Shown here piece by piece: positions 1 through 12,284 of a DNA stretch of 64,000 nucleotides. A program made the position numbers and the translations under genes. This DNA is from Zoroaster sp. YZ-2022 (taxonomy: Eukaryota > Echinodermata > Asteroidea > Forcipulatida > Zoroasteridae): the NCBI GenBank assembly GCA_029582265.1, contig CM055817.1, forward strand, positions 54,359,711 to 54,423,710, written 5' to 3'. The notes beneath the pieces were generated by a model. That model did no database searches, was not told the origin of the DNA, and saw only the letters and a program-made list of their open reading frames with translations. Position 1 is the stretch's first letter. The number at the start of each line of letters is the position of its first letter.

Positions 1-2900
1 CTTTTTGGAGTAGAAGCATACGTTTGATTACAAAAATAGGGCGGATTACAACCCGGGCTAATTCAGCGTGTATTGTTTCTTTATATAACACACATTCTGG
101 GCGAGTTAAGCAAGATGGTTCTCACATATTTAAAACAATCGGACATGATTGTTTTGTTATAACAATGAGTTTTAGGCATATATACATTCAATTGCTACAC
201 TTCAGCTCATGAAAATCGAGAAAAACTATACAAAACAAACAATACTTACTACTGGTTTACATCATTACAGAGACCTTGTGCTGTGTCACAAATACTGTGA
301 AGAGGAGCACATGCACATGTGGCTCCCTCTACATGTTGTGGACAAACAACGTCAATGTAGTAAGACTAGAGCGCCCTCATATCGGATAAGTTGGAGAAGC
401 TTCAAATGTAAATGATGGCGACTAGCTTGGTATTCCCAACCTGTCCATGATGACGAAATATTAACAGATTACAAATATGTGATGTAAAGCTGGTTAAGGT
501 TTAATTTATGAATATTTGGTCCATGAAACATTTAATATTTTCGTAATAAATTCATGCCAGACTGATCAGGGAAAAATATAGGGACCACACCCAACTTGGA
601 AGTATGTTTTATAGGCTTGCTGAGGAAATAACTGGCTGGCAAAAGCTGCAATATTAAACTTGAAAGAGGTTACACATTTGGTTAAAACTACGTATATGAC
701 TATGTTTTTCTCATTGGCGGAACCAGGGGGGCAAGTGTGTCACCCACCCTTTTTTATCGCCGTGTACAATGTAAACGTAACATTTACGTTATATGTGCCC
801 CTTTACCCACTACAGAGTGTGCCTCCATGTTGGCCGTGCCTTTCAATTCCGAGACCCAAGATCCTCACCTGCTTCACTTTCTATGAATCAAGATATTTAT
901 TAAACAACCAACCTGGGAAAGTTCGTGTCTCTATCAAGATGAAAGAACTTCAGACGAAATAATTTCTCATGTATGATTGATACGTATACCAACTTACACA
1001 AAAGTAAGTCCAGTCAATAAATTCATTTCATGTACTTTTTACTAAATATAAGCAGACAACAAACATTATATGGGATGTTTGATACGGTTAACACTATATA
1101 TACACTATTACTAAATAAGTTTATATGTAAAACTGTAAGGCATTGATTATATTAAATACCATGCTTTTAAACACAGACAAAATTGTGTGTGCGTTTCACC
1201 CTATGATTCAGTGCACACGGGCAAACAAATCATGCACTAAATTGGAAACTGACCCCATTTATAGCCCAAGAGTGAGATGTAGATGTATGCTGGTTGGTTT
1301 GTGGATACTGCCCTCACTGGTATGCTGATGGCTGGTCTGAGCAATGCCTTCTATCTAATGACATGCCGTAAATGATGTGGTCCAATACGGACTGAGTCCA
1401 TTCTAAAAAATAAAAAAATGGGGGGAGATAAAACAATCAATGTTAGTTTCTAAATTAAACTATTACTATTACAAACTAGAAGATTCAAAAATAAGTCGAT
1501 GTGATGAGTAAATTGGTTGAAGGAGACATAAATATTCCCTCACTGTATGGAGGGGAATCAAAGTGTTTGGCATAACAGATGGAATACTATAAACTCAACT
1601 GTTTGAAACTATCTGACCATATAAAAGCGCGCAGACAGGACACCTGGTAAATAATAATAGCTGAGTTTAGGCTTCACGTAGTAGTAATTGCTAACTCACT
1701 ATAATTCTGTATCATTGAAGAAGAAAAAACATTTAGCTCCTCTATATAAATACTGGTGTGAGTTCCGAGACCGCCATATGTGCGTCCGACGGAGACAAAG
1801 TAGTGGCTGATCCCAGAGTGTAAATCAGCGAATCCGGAGCCAGGCGAGCGCTAAGTGGAGCCAGTACTAGTTATTGACCAATGTCTATCTACCATCATCC
1901 AACTCAGAGTGGTAGCGTGGGGATGGTGGAGTGGTTCTGGTTCTCAGTGCTGGAGTTGGTTGGGTCACCAGTCGATGTTTCTTCAGGCTTGTGTTTTGAA
2001 GAGATCAAAATGGAAAAGAATAAACAATGTAAATTAGAATAAATTACCATATATTAACTTTGAGGGACATATATTACTGTCTTAATATAAAATAAATGTA
2101 TTGCTCAGCTCTTAATAAAATCCAACTATCACCCCTTTGTCTACGCTTTAATCCAAAAGAATCAAGTCAATGAACTGTCTTCTTTTTTGTTAATTAGTCA
2201 TCTCGTGTCTCTCGTTTTATGACTAACGTTTGCTTTACAAAATGGTAAACCAAATATACAAATTGGAAATTGAGACACCTATATCGTGGTTAAATAGTTC
2301 TAAACTATTTCTAGAGAGTTTCAGAACTAGTGTTTCAATAAAGGAAACACATAATTATGTCAAGTGTCTTAAACGTACTGAAGTTACTTTAGTACTGTTA
2401 CCTCCATCGGTTGCCTGACTGGCTCAGTGGGAGTAATCCAAAATGATGTGATGGCGCTCTAAATTAGCGGCACTCTCAGTACTCCCACAGCAACAATGTA
2501 CAACAGATGGTGGACTGTTATCAACCTTGAAAAAAAGCAATTATATGACAACGGAATACCCTCTTGCATAGTCACCATGTTCAACCAGCAGTCATAGGCT
2601 GCTCACCGTTCTGAGTGTTTTTCTTTTTTACTAATCACATTCTAATGTGCAGCTTTGTTTAGCACATTGTGCCCAAATATATGGTTGTTTGCTTCGTATC
2701 ATCGTGTTGCACACATTTATTGAGAGATCAGTATGCACAGCAAGATAGTAATGGAAAACCAACAATGACAGAAGTTAAACTTGCACAGCTAAAACAATAA
2801 AACTTATACAATGAAACATTTTAGAGTGTCAATTAATTAAAATAATGATTTTTTTTTTTACTCCAGTAGTAATCTCGAGGATATACACATATTGGCCAAA
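1..2900. other. AT-rich stretch with no recognised gene
   Basis: I see no convincing exon, RNA gene or bounded transposon here. The open frames are short and low in complexity. A GC-richer patch near 1750-1990 and a short imperfect inverted segment near 2410-2530 stand out slightly in composition, but neither carries a motif I can name. Confidence 0.4.
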
Positions 2901-2944
2901 TGTCTGTTGCAAGTAGAGTCTTCAAGACACCCAATGAAACAGAG

Positions 2945-3075
2945 AGTGTGTACAGTGATATCACTTGCAAGCAAAGCTTCTTGATTTGGCCTCCGTGCAG
3001 AGACCAGCGCCGTTGCAGGCTACCACGGTTATTATGATGTATCGACTGCCTTCATGTAACGTCAGATTGGTGCGG
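2945..3075 (-). pseudogene. FN3-like exon fragment of a large modular extracellular protein
   Basis: The minus strand reads LTLHEGSRYIIITVVACNGA and then GLCTEAKS. This is the end of a fibronectin-III-like unit of the type 'Y-[IV]-TV-x-A-x-N-x-A-G-L' followed by a linker. The same signature recurs at about 4.0, 8.9, 17.2 and 18.1 kb on the same strand, so I group these as exons of one gene with modules arranged in tandem. The reading frame closes after the module in poor sequence, and I could not fix both splice sites. The protein is probably extracellular by module type. It could instead be a decayed duplicate of such a gene. Confidence 0.45.
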
Positions 3076-3931
3076 TGTGTTCTATCTCACTCCCAGCAAT
3101 CTTAAGATAATTGTAATGTAGACACATTCAACTGAAATCGATTGATTTCACTTTAAAACCCATGGATGACATTTGTCATGACGGGCTATCTTAGCTACCA
3201 TTAATAATAATGTTGTATATGATTGTGAAAATATTAGAGAAACACTTCATAAGACATCCTCCCCACCCAATTCAATAAATGTCCATATTAACGTCTTTAC
3301 CGGATCTCGTGACCCTACATATCAAAAGTATTAAAAAGTTTAAAGGGTATCATACCAAACATTTAACCAACAAACTTTTTATGGCTTGAACTGTGTTTCT
3401 TAATGTTTCACAATAGAATCAATCATATATGGTCACTATTCTTCATATATAATAGCAGAAACAGAAAAGTTTAAAACAAATTTAATCAGAAAATAAATGT
3501 TCAGTCTGGTGTCGTTATTATATTTCGTCCTTTATCCTATAGTTAACCTTAAAAAGGTATTTACCTTTATTGTTAATTGGCATACTGATATCTCCATTGC
3601 GGTGTGTGGCGACTGATTATGTACTGATATTTTATGCCGCTCTTCGGGTCGTTGAACTCCAAGAAAACCGAATCAGATCATGCAAAGAACCTAAAGAGAT
3701 AATTAACAACAAAGCGAACTTGGGTAAGAATTTGAATGTAAATTAATGTGCTATGAGAAATATTGTTTGAAGGTGGATTCGAACCAACCACAGATGTTTA
3801 AATAAACAGCTGAGTCATATTTTGGCAAACAAAAAATTCTGGATTTAAATAAGATAAACGATATTTATATGAAAATAATTGCATATGTTAAAAACAAGTT
3901 TTCCGCTAATGACACAAAAATTGGTATTCAC

Positions 3932-4111
3932 CTTGAGTGTTTTTAACAGCTATCCCCACTGTTTCATCAACGGTAGGTCCTTCAACCACATCAGGCGGGC
4001 TGAGACCACACGGAAATCCATTAGAAGCAGCTCTGTACCTCCACATACCAAGCCGGTTGTATGCACGCACAGTAATGTAGATATCTGTACTGTGTTGTAA
4101 CTGGTCTGATT
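3932..4111 (-). CDS. FN3-like exon, 180 bp, phase 1-1
   Basis: Open on the minus strand with a 3' splice site (ttttcag) just above 4111 and a 5' splice site (caag/gtgaat) below 3932. The product begins SDQLQHSTDIYITVRAYNRL and later has SPPDVVEGPTVDETVG. The block 'IYITVRAYNRLG' is the F/G-strand end of an FN3-like module, and 'SPPDVVEGP' is the inter-module linker. The length of 180 bp makes it symmetrical (phase 1 at both ends), typical of shuffled extracellular modules. It belongs with the neighbouring minus-strand module exons. The family is recognised by pattern only. Confidence 0.6.
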
Positions 4112-4867
4112 CTGAAAAGGAATATTAGAGCTTCCTCTGACACAGCTCAATGCTGTGGCAGAGGGAAGAATGTTAAGAGCCTCCGTGTAGTACCAAAGCA
4201 CGCCATTCATAGTGTGAGAGCCGGGGAGTGAGGGTCGTGAAGTCCACCAATGAGCTGAAAGCTGGATCCCGGATTGAACAGAAACAATACAAAGTAATTT
4301 GATGGTTATAGCAATTCATTATGGGACCATACATGTACTCTCTGATTCTTCGATAATACACAGTAATTCCTTGTGTACAATCAAGCACATAGAGCAGACG
4401 CACATCAACACGACAACAAAACTGCACCAAACTGTTCCAAAACTACACCAGAAACTGCCACTCAACCACAGCGTGCATGCAGTCAGTGTAGTTGGTTTTC
4501 CATTTGAATAACAAACCGTTGTATACCTGCAAGTCCCAGCTCTACATGTACATGTGTAGACCCCATGTTTATGTACATAAAACAGCAAAACAAAGTTTTT
4601 TCTTCATGTCCAGTAGGGCCTTCATTCTGGTGATCCCCATTGTGTTGACAAATTTATGTTGTTAAAATAAAATGGTTACAAGAATACGAATGTCTGTAGA
4701 TGCATTTACCTTAAAAGCTGGATTTGTGGCAAGTGTTATTTGAATGAAAAGAAATAGCTTGGCGGAATGGTGGAAGGAAGAGATATTAGGCCCTGGTCAG
4801 ATAATAGGCCCTAAATTTCCCTGCTTTTTTTTTAAGCACCACACATTTGTAAATTGACTGTTTCATA

Positions 4868-5085
4868 TGTCGTCCCTAATTTGCCATATGATGACCAATC
4901 CCGATTTAGTTAAGTTCATAGTGACCAATGGGTATTGGTCACTGTTGCCAAATTACTGAAAATAGCCAGTTAGAGCATCTGTCATTTGAAGATGCATGCT
5001 CTATCTCCAAAAACTATAAGGAATACATGCACGTGGATTAGAAGCAATATGGGTCTCTTCCTGAATGTACTAATGGGCGGGAAAA
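4868..5085 (-). repeat. Inverted-repeat element with 'gtcccTAAtttgcca' ends, copy 1
   Basis: This copy starts with cgtccctaatttgccatatg and then gaccaatcccgatt, and carries an internal inverted block (tagtgaccaat ... attggtcact). Copies lie at 19942-20218 and 37488-37757 with the same flanking vocabulary, including 'cattcaaatga...gcatgctctatctc' and 'cttcctgaatgtacta'. The ends are inverted repeats of about 30 bp. No coding capacity is seen. It looks like a non-autonomous DNA transposon; the family is not identified. Confidence 0.5.
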
Positions 5086-5099
5086 TTTAAAATTGAAAA

Positions 5100-5550
5100 A
5101 AAATCAGTCGGATCATCGCTGAATGACAAACTTTACAATGTGTTCCCCATGTTATTGCCACCCGGATCCGCCCCAGTATCATCAGGACACAAAAAAGGAG
5201 TTGTTACATTTGTACACATTATGGTGCAGTATACATTACTCTGTAAAACAAAGACGTTTGTGGTGCAGTTTTGGTGTAGTATGAATTCACTGACAGCTTA
5301 ATCGTGGTACATTTGGTGTAGTCACATTTTTATGAAGGAGTTGTGCATGTTTAGTGTACACCTAAATATGCACCAATAGTGTACCACATTGAGCTGGTGT
5401 ACACCACAACGGGGTGAGGGTATATTTCTGCTTACCCTCACGTCTTGGTTTCCTCATGATTTTGCACGTGAGAACTTCCAAAATCATATCTGTTTTGGCT
5501 CGGGATGTTCTAGATTAGTCTGAGCTTTCGCAGCAAGGTTTAAAAAGCAG
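5100..5550. other. Non-coding, no assigned feature
   Basis: The stretch is rich in 'tggtgcagt/ggtgtagt' phrases on the plus strand and shares some words with 8340-8480 ('accaaactacaccaga', 'acaccaattggggtg' in the other orientation). It may be a diverged repeat pair. No open frame of note. Confidence 0.3.
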
Positions 5551-5852
5551 AACCGTTCCCCTCGTAGTTCCTGGAGGTGGTATACAGTTGAGGATGGAGT
5601 AATTGGTCCACTGGTGTTGGTCTGATACTCCCTGGGATTATCCTCATGCTGTTGTTTAATGCGATATCAACAATTTTGTATGGCTGAAGGTTGTTGTGCA
5701 ATGGTGGGGCGCAGTATTCATGACAGTGTATGATAAAGCTAGCACAGAGATCCAGAGGATTTGAGAAGTTGGAATCTAGCCAACTGGTGCCAGCATAGGC
5801 GACGGATGTTGGGGGTCAGTAGGTAATGATGCTGGCACGTCACTCATCATCT

Positions 5853-6859
5853 TCACTCCTCGCTGCAACCATGAAATTCAGTTCCATGAGACCATGTGTT
5901 CATACAGTAGGGTAGCCAGGGTAAAACAATTACATTGAGAGAATTGAATATGAAGTATTGACTCTGGCCAAATAAAATCAATAAGTGTGGTAGGTCTTTT
6001 GAGATGGTTCGGAAATAGGTTTCCTTTCTGAGTTCATTCAAGTGTTTGTGTTGAGCAACTTGGCTGCCACCAAGTTTTCATTGTGTTGGTCATTCTTGGA
6101 TCTGTGCAGAAACAAGTTGAGTATGACCACTTCTTGAGTTTGGTACCATCCAAGTTTCATCATTCAGTCTAAACGCATGCATCAGCTACATCTTTATCTG
6201 ATCGTACTTCATCAGGTCATGTAACAGATGCAGGCATGGGCTATTTGGTGCATCAGTGTGGCTGTCATCCAATGTGACGAGTAGAAGACGCACCAAGAAA
6301 TGGCGCTGATCCTCGGCAGGTTGTTTTGCAGTCACAGCACTGCATCTGGATCTCATCCTCAAACATGAACTTTTTAATGTTAATTGCCATCCACCTTGCT
6401 CTGCCACCTTTCTGTAGTCAACTTGGGGCTAGTAGCTTGGTAGGGTCTTGCTTGGAGAAGATCATTAAGGTAATAAAAGCACTGTGATGGTCTGCTCCTC
6501 TTCTCCCAAAAACCAGTCTGTTCTGCTCTGGTCCTAGTTGTCAGCGTATTGAGGTTCTCCATGTCAATCCTTCTGACCAGATCTCCTTCACCTCTTGAAC
6601 AAAGGGTTTTCAGTACTTCATATTGCCAAACAGTTGCCCCATACAGCAAAGAACCAGGAGTTCTAACACATAGGCGTGACGAGCAGGACAGGAAGAATAC
6701 TTTTCTTCCAACTTCTTCTCTAGCATTGTGAATACCAGTGTTACTAGATGTAGTGTAGAATACCAATGCCACTAGCGAGTTTGTCAGTCTCATGTAAGGC
6801 TCAATAGATACTATAGTAACATGGTCTAACGTAAGGCAAAACACAAAGTCAAGTAACAT
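5853..6859 (-). pseudogene. Possible non-LTR retroelement (reverse transcriptase C-terminal) remnant
   Basis: A 159-codon minus-strand frame (6380-6859) contains SLLYGATVWQY followed by a basic stretch with W-E-K and W-Q-S-K blocks. 'LLYG-x-x-x-W' is the familiar motif just after the palm of many LINE reverse transcriptases, and the spacing before it suits the thumb region. The upstream catalytic 'YADD' block is not seen at this locus. Lower coordinates (5853-6180) read as broken fragments. The assignment rests on one motif and general composition. It could be a chance open frame. Confidence 0.3.
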
Positions 6860-7435
6860 TATATGCCTGTTATCGTCAGGGCCGACAATGTATTGTTGTT
6901 TAATGAACAGGTTTACCCACTTTGTATGGGGTTATGGGTCAACTTTCCTCTTGATCAATGACGGGTCGGACGGCTCGCCAGCCCTGGCGTACGAGCGGGA
7001 TCATTGAATTATTTTCGTTCCTGTTTTCGTACAGTTAGGTTGGCTTCTTTTTCGCAGTCAACTGTAAGCATTATTTATTGCGCGATATGCTTAATAACAA
7101 GTATAAACGCATCACTTTGTTAATGGTCGATAATTTTGATGATTTGGTGAGAATCTTAAATCTGGAAGATTTAATGTACTGAGCTCGACATAATTACCTA
7201 ATGTATTATTTAATATTGATTGAATATACTAATTGCTTTCAGTTTCCATCTGCGTCCAGTTATGAGTGCAATAAAATGGGCAATAAATGAGTGCAATAAA
7301 CCAGGAGTCTCCAGTCTCTTTAATTAACTCAACAGCACAATGTCATATAACTCTTTTGTGTATTGTCATTTTGCGCTTAAAATCCTGAACTCATAAAAGT
7401 CACAAACATACTTGTATATATTTAGATTACAGAAT

Positions 7436-7640
7436 TTTGCAATGGGAGATAAACAATTGATTAAATTTTGCCCTACACCGATTGTACATGTACAGCACTG
7501 CATGCTCAGTGCTTTCCTGGAGTTTCTGTGAAAAACTACAGGCGACTTAAGTGGGATTCGAACCCACGACCTCCGTTACATTAGTGCAGACGACTACCTC
7601 TCGACCACTGAGCTGCTCCGATGACGATTGGCTTATTAGA
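7436..7640 (-). repeat. tRNA-derived SINE, family 1
   Basis: On the minus strand an A-box-like 'ctcagtggtcgagag' is followed about 45 bp later by a B-box 'gggttcgaatccc', then a tRNA-unrelated body ending 'tagggcaaaatttaatc' and 'gtttatctcccattgc'. The tRNA-like part does not close into a clean acceptor stem, so this is a SINE rather than a tRNA gene. Plus-strand relatives lie at 24284-24500 and 39112-39330. A second fragment of the 3' body sits at 7674-7735. Confidence 0.7.
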
Positions 7641-7739
7641 ATCATAGCGGGTTCCAGACATATATAGATTGGTGAAATCTTGCAATGGGAGATAAACAAT
7701 TGATTTAATTCTTTGCCCTACAATTATACTCTTCTGTAT

Positions 7740-8795
7740 ATATATTTGTTTTCTTTATCAATTTCGTATTTTTGTTTTATGTTCTCCATACTGACATGTG
7801 AAGCTACTAATGGTGGATAATTACTGTGCTGTATACAGACTTTGATCAGAGGATGCATGCAGATTGGATGTAAGACCCATTTGTCATGCTGTTGTAATTT
7901 TCGTTTGGCTAACTGTGACCATTGTATGCAGAATATGTATTTTCTGTACTAGTTTGTATGGCATCACGCTTAAAGCACTACATATACAATTCTCACAAAA
8001 AGAAAGTCCCCACCTGTATGTTTTAAAATATTTTTGAATTTTAGAGACTTATGGAGACATGAGACGATTTAGGCCTGATCGACACACATGTTGCAAGTAC
8101 ATGATTTGTGCGGATAACGTTGCGCATCAGGCACACAACTCGGTTGATTGTGGGGCACTGTTCATTTCTCATAACTTGTATTGCGGAATAAAAATAACGC
8201 CCCTGAACTCAAGAAAATGGGTTATCCTTTTGTCATCAGCTTATTTGTCTGTTACATATTGTCTTGGAGCACTTTAACCAAAGACCTCGCTTATTGGAAT
8301 GTTCATTTGCCATGGTCATACAGGTGGGGACTTTCTTTTGAGGTGTTTAATGAACGCTAACCAAACTACACCAGATCAGATAATGTAGAGTGTTGCTTTG
8401 GGGTATGGCTACTTTTAAAAGAATCCTACACCAGAAGTGCTAAGAGTACGCACCAAAACGACACCAATTGGGGTGAATGTATGCCTGTGAATGTATGCCT
8501 ACATGTGAATGGCTGATCAGGTTGATGTAGAGTTGCTTAACTGTGTCGTTCACCTCTGTAGACTTGGGTTCCAACTCACTCAGACCCAAGCCATGATGTG
8601 ATTACGAAGATTTTTACTAGATTAAATGTATGGATTTTCCCACATCTATAACTGACAATTCGCCAACCTGTTTTCATTATCAACAAGATTATTAAATTAC
8701 TTTACTTTAATTTGTCGTTGTTTTGTAGTTATAATCACTTTGGATTTGCCAAGCTTTTCAATGAATAATTTGTTTATAATTTGACCTAAGCTTAA
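7740..8795. other. Non-coding intergenic or intronic sequence
   Basis: No module exon, RNA gene or bounded element was found. The 72-codon plus-strand frame at 8059-8277 has no recognisable motif. 'caggtggggactttcttttga' near 8321 and 'caaaaagaaagtccccacctg' near 7996 are inverted to each other, so 7996-8341 may be a short foldback element of about 345 bp. Confidence 0.3.
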
Positions 8796-8800
8796 CTCAC

Positions 8801-8991
8801 GTTGTTGCCTGAAGCTAATATCGCCACCGCCCGAACGACCACTTTCATACACACGACCCAGCAATGTAGAGATTCAATGTCTGTAACTCCATCAGAGGCC
8901 ACCGAGTGCACAGATATCAGCGGCGTTACAGGCCGTAACGGTCACATAGTACGTCAAACCAGGCACAAGGTTCAGGTTTTAGCGATAATTT
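8801..8991 (-). pseudogene. FN3-like exon with a frame break
   Basis: The 3' splice site gttttccag lies above 8991 and the 5' splice site aac/gtgagt below 8801. The first part reads LNLVPGLTYYVTVTACNAAD; a different frame then reads VHSVASDGVTDIESLHC. 'TYYVTV-x-A-x-N-A-A' plus 'SDGV' is the conserved end of the FN3-like module seen elsewhere on this strand. Both splice sites are well formed, so one indel is the likely defect: either a recent mutation or an assembly error. Confidence 0.5.
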
Positions 8992-9229
8992 CTGGAAAAC
9001 AGAAATGTACAATTAATCAATATTATATAGTACATTGGTTATGTTGGCAAACATACAGGTATGCTTTACTCTAGAATCAATATATATTAAACCCAGAAAG
9101 TTTTGAAATATAAGTCGTTAACGAGAAAAATAGTGAAATATATTAGTTTTATTCATCATTATGGTAAAGTAAGGATACTCTTTTCTAAATTTTAACCGGA
9201 AATTATTTCATGACTAATAATATTGTTTT

Positions 9230-9520
9230 ATAGGTAAGCTACAGTATTCAGGCACATGTTGCTCAGGCACGACGTCACTACATCTTATGTTCCAGCTTCC
9301 AGGAATAGCCAATGAGGGCGCTGTGGGGACTATGAAACCTTCCCAGAATGTGCCCTTTACTGCAGCGGTCATCCTGGAAGTCCAGGTCCTGTGATTGGCT
9401 GATGCCAGTCCTGGATTTATCAAATACGTGGCTAAAGTAACTGAGGCTCTCTCAATGTCGGTAAATGCACCAAAATCCTTCAAAGTGATTAACCCAACAT
9501 TGTTGATGGCCTCCGAAATA
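9230..9520 (-). CDS. Exon-like open segment of the modular extracellular gene
   Basis: Minus-strand frame open for about 100 codons, with GTFWEGFIVPTAPSL resembling the inter-module 'P-x-x-G-x-V-W-[DE]-G' linker of these proteins. It lies between module exons 8801-8991 and about 9585-9771 on the same strand, which is the main support. Splice sites are not clear, and part of the frame may be intron. Confidence 0.35.
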
Positions 9521-9584
9521 AACAATTAAATCTGTATCTGAGTTTTCATGTTTGTTTAGGGAAACAGACAGATACTGTAAGTAC

Positions 9585-9771
9585 TGCCACCTTTGGTCTG
9601 AAATGAAGCGAGTGTCTCTCGTGGAAGCATCAGCGTCGTGAAGGTCAGTGACCCAGACTCTGAGTTATTCTAGTGAACGGCATAACGTCTGCATGACCCG
9701 GATGTGAAACCCACGGCCCACTCATAATACGCAATGCCACTTTCCTGTCCGAGAAAAACATTCTCCCAACT
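9585..9771 (-). pseudogene. FN3-like exon, start of module (W..F..ESGI..YEWA)
   Basis: A 3' splice site (ttattgtcgcag) precedes WENVFLGQESGIAYYEWAVG, the N-terminal signature 'W-x-x-F-x-x-x-E-S-G-I-x-x-Y-E-W-A-x-G' of the module whose C-terminal half appears in the other exons. A frame change follows, after which DVMPFTRITQSLGH is read in another frame. The module is thus split over exons, with a break inside this one. The motif is convincing; the gene cannot be named. Confidence 0.5.
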
Positions 9772-10670
9772 GCGACAATAAAAACATAAATTAAATTAAC
9801 GAAGCTATAAAATCATGACTGTGTTATCATAGAGAGATGGGCTCTACAAGTCCTTTTTATGTGGAACAGTTGACAAACTAAAAACACGATGAGTTTTACT
9901 CAAAGGCTGGCCAGACAACTGCCTTTAATAACCCGGCACTTTGCTGAGACGAAGCTTGTAGACTTGATGAAAGTACTCCACATCCAAAGTGTAGACGTTA
10001 CTAACACAAGGAGGTGTAATATCAATGTTGACTAATTCCTTGTGACATCGCTGTGGCAGACAGACCAACAAAGTCAGTGGCTATAGTTTGCGGGGAAACA
10101 GCAGCATCTTTATTAAAAACTCTGAATTTGTTTTTCTTCAATGTTGCTCTCAATGCATTAAGAATCAAACACGTCAGGTTGTCAATTGTCAGGAACATTG
10201 TGTGCCCATTTGCCTCTCTTCCCTTTCCATTTCGGCTCAACCCTTCTGCTTCATGTTGAATATCTCCCCGTCCCTCCTTTAGAAGATTAACAAGCTGCTC
10301 GAATTATCTCAGACAGTGTGTAATACTATTAAATAATATACCATTTTCTCCATCACTAACCTCCCAGAGCTATGCCTTTCCATTTCCCTTTCTTAATCCT
10401 TCATCTCAACTATTTCCATCTTCCATCACAACCTACCTCACACTACATCCTGTTTAGAACCATACTGTAGGCTGGGACAAACCCAACCCCAAATGTAGCC
10501 CAAAACCCTAACCATAATTTTGGGCATCAAGAGGTATAGATTTAGGAACAAAAATTGTTTGTCCTTTTAAGATTAATTAAACCACTTTTCCTCTATATAA
10601 ATCCCCTCTTCCTATGCCTAAAGTAGTGTTCCAGCAACCACTAGGATAAACCTGCTGATTGTTCTCTTAC

Positions 10671-10813
10671 CTCTGATGCAGTATAGTGCATGTCCATTCT
10701 GTAATCAGGTTGGAACAATAACATTGTTGGTGATTCCGATACGAGTGAATCTTCTTTCATATCGCCGCCGCCCGCATTGAGCCCGAAATATTTCAAAAAC
10801 GGTTTCCATAAAT
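10671..10813 (-). CDS. Exon, 143 bp, minus strand
   Basis: Strong boundaries: a 3' splice site gttttgtacag above 10813 and a 5' splice site gag/gtaaga below 10671. The frame is fully open, beginning LWKPFLKYFGLNAGGGDMKE and ending MHYTASE. It falls between other module exons of the same strand. No FN3 signature is visible, so this may be the variable middle of a module. Clean splice consensus is the main evidence. Confidence 0.5.
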
Positions 10814-10892
10814 CTGTACAAAACATGTCAGGGGATGAAGAACAATAATATTTTGGTAATTATAATTAATGTGCACTATATATCTGCTTTAC

Positions 10893-10994
10893 CGATAAAG
10901 TATACTCATAGTATTTGATCCCGGAGGATGTCAAAGCGTCACGTTCCTCAACGTCAACAAAAGACCTCAGTGTATAACCAGCCCAGACGTGAAC
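10893..10994 (-). CDS. Exon, 102 bp, 34 codons, phase 0-0
   Basis: The 3' splice site has a long pyrimidine tract (ctctttttgatttctgtcag) above 10994, and the 5' splice site is tcg/gtaaag below 10893. Exactly 34 open codons begin VHVWAGYTLRSFVDVEERDA and end with SSGIKYYEYTLS. 'SGI-x-Y-Y-E-Y' matches the module start seen at about 9.7 kb. A good exon of the same modular gene. Confidence 0.6.
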
Positions 10995-11085
10995 CTGACA
11001 GAAATCAAAAAGAGTAGGGACGTTATCGTTGATCACAGAAATTAAACCGCGCATAATATTAGCCGTATTATGCCTATGGAGTGCC

Positions 11086-11410
11086 ATGGTTGAGCGGTTT
11101 AGTGCATCGGATTTATGTTCTGGATGGCTGAGTCGTCAGAATGTGGGTTCGAACCCAACCGCGACCGGGGTACTTGTGTCCTTGAGCTAGACACTTTACC
11201 ATAATTGCTTCTCTCCAATGGAAAATTTGTGAGGGAGCAGATTGGTTGTTGTGTTTGACTAGGCCCATATGCTGAAATTGAGCTGTATACTCTAGGTCCA
11301 GATTAGGAATGACTATGAGTTTGAGGAGTAGGGGTATTAGCCGATGCGCCTTCAGCACCAGCTCTGGTGATATGTGCGCTATATAAGTAGTCTTTCTTTC
11401 TTTCTCTTCC
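11086..11410 (+). repeat. tRNA-derived SINE, family 2
   Basis: Plus-strand tRNA-like head 'tggttgagcggtttagtg' with a B-box 'gggttcgaaccc', then a body containing 'cttgtgtccttgagctaga' and 'cactttaccataattgc', and a tail 'gcgctatataagta' followed by (tttc)n. The body wording resembles tRNA-SINEs of invertebrate deuterostomes (recalled, not searched). A minus-strand relative is at 27170-27520. Not a functional tRNA gene: the acceptor ends do not pair. Confidence 0.7.
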
Positions 11411-11807
11411 ACCAGAGGTAAAATTGTATAAATGTTTCTCCCAAAAGTATGTTATGTTACTATTTTACTTTTTTAATGTATGTGACCAATATGTGATCAT
11501 GAGGCATTGTTTTGACTTCACTATAAATTGTTAATAAGCACAATATATTGTTATAAAACTACTTTTGTTGTATGCTCACTATTTGAATTAAAATATCAAC
11601 TAAGAATAAAAATAGTTGCCGTAAGAGAATTTTTGAAAATGTGCAAATGTCATATGTTTTCTAAAAATAGAGTAAGAAATAGTATTGTAGATTATTGTTA
11701 CCTTTCAATTGGATAATATTTCGATTATTTTGTAATCAGGTAATAACCAATGATATAGCTTCCTGTTAACCATTTGCCCTTTATACAAATCTGATATTTT
11801 TACTTGA

Positions 11808-11985
11808 TATGTTTGATGTTTGTTCCAACCGATCCACACTGAGCCAGGAAAGTCGGTGGCTTGTATCTACGGACAACGCCATCGAAGCAGCTGACACAGA
11901 GGGCAGTGTTTGACTCCAAAGCTCATACTCCAATGTCACTTCGTCAAAGATGGATGCAAATACGACAGCGTTTTCCATACAAGAG
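11808..11985 (-). CDS. Exon-like segment of the modular gene
   Basis: The minus-strand frame reads FDEVTLEYELWSQTLPSVSA and continues with SVDTSHRLSWLSVDRLEQT before a possible 5' splice site (caa/gtaaaa). 'D-E-x-T-L-E-Y-E-L' resembles the 'E-S-G-I-x-Y-E-W-A' strand of neighbouring modules. The upstream splice site is not clear. Supported mostly by position and strand. Confidence 0.35.
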
Positions 11986-12284
11986 ATAAATCCAGAACAT
12001 TGACAAACTCTTTATCTGAAGATTAAATTGGAAAACAACACATCAGACATGGATCATTTCCCTGTAGGTTGCATCACAGCTTCGGACTAGGCTCCTTAGA
12101 ACAAAAGCTATCGACAATTATTTAGTGAGACCGCCAACCATAGGTCTAATGCATCGTTGGCACCAGTTTGGTATCCAGAAAGTTCGCGGGTCGAATCGCA
12201 TCAATAAACGCTGTTCATTTACAAATATGACCAGGGTTAATCATGTGATTGCTCAGAGTAGCAGTTTGGGTTTTTCCCAAACCA

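Noticed and set aside
6549..6731. Plus-strand 60-aa ORF
   Set aside because: Antisense to the retroelement-like frame and without motif.
7550..7620. tRNA gene candidate (A and B boxes, minus strand)
   Set aside because: No closing acceptor stem; the tRNA-like head is joined to a repeated body found at 24.3 and 39.1 kb, so it is a SINE.
11090..11165. tRNA gene candidate at a SINE head
   Set aside because: Followed by a shared SINE body and simple-repeat tail; a second copy occurs at 27.2-27.5 kb.
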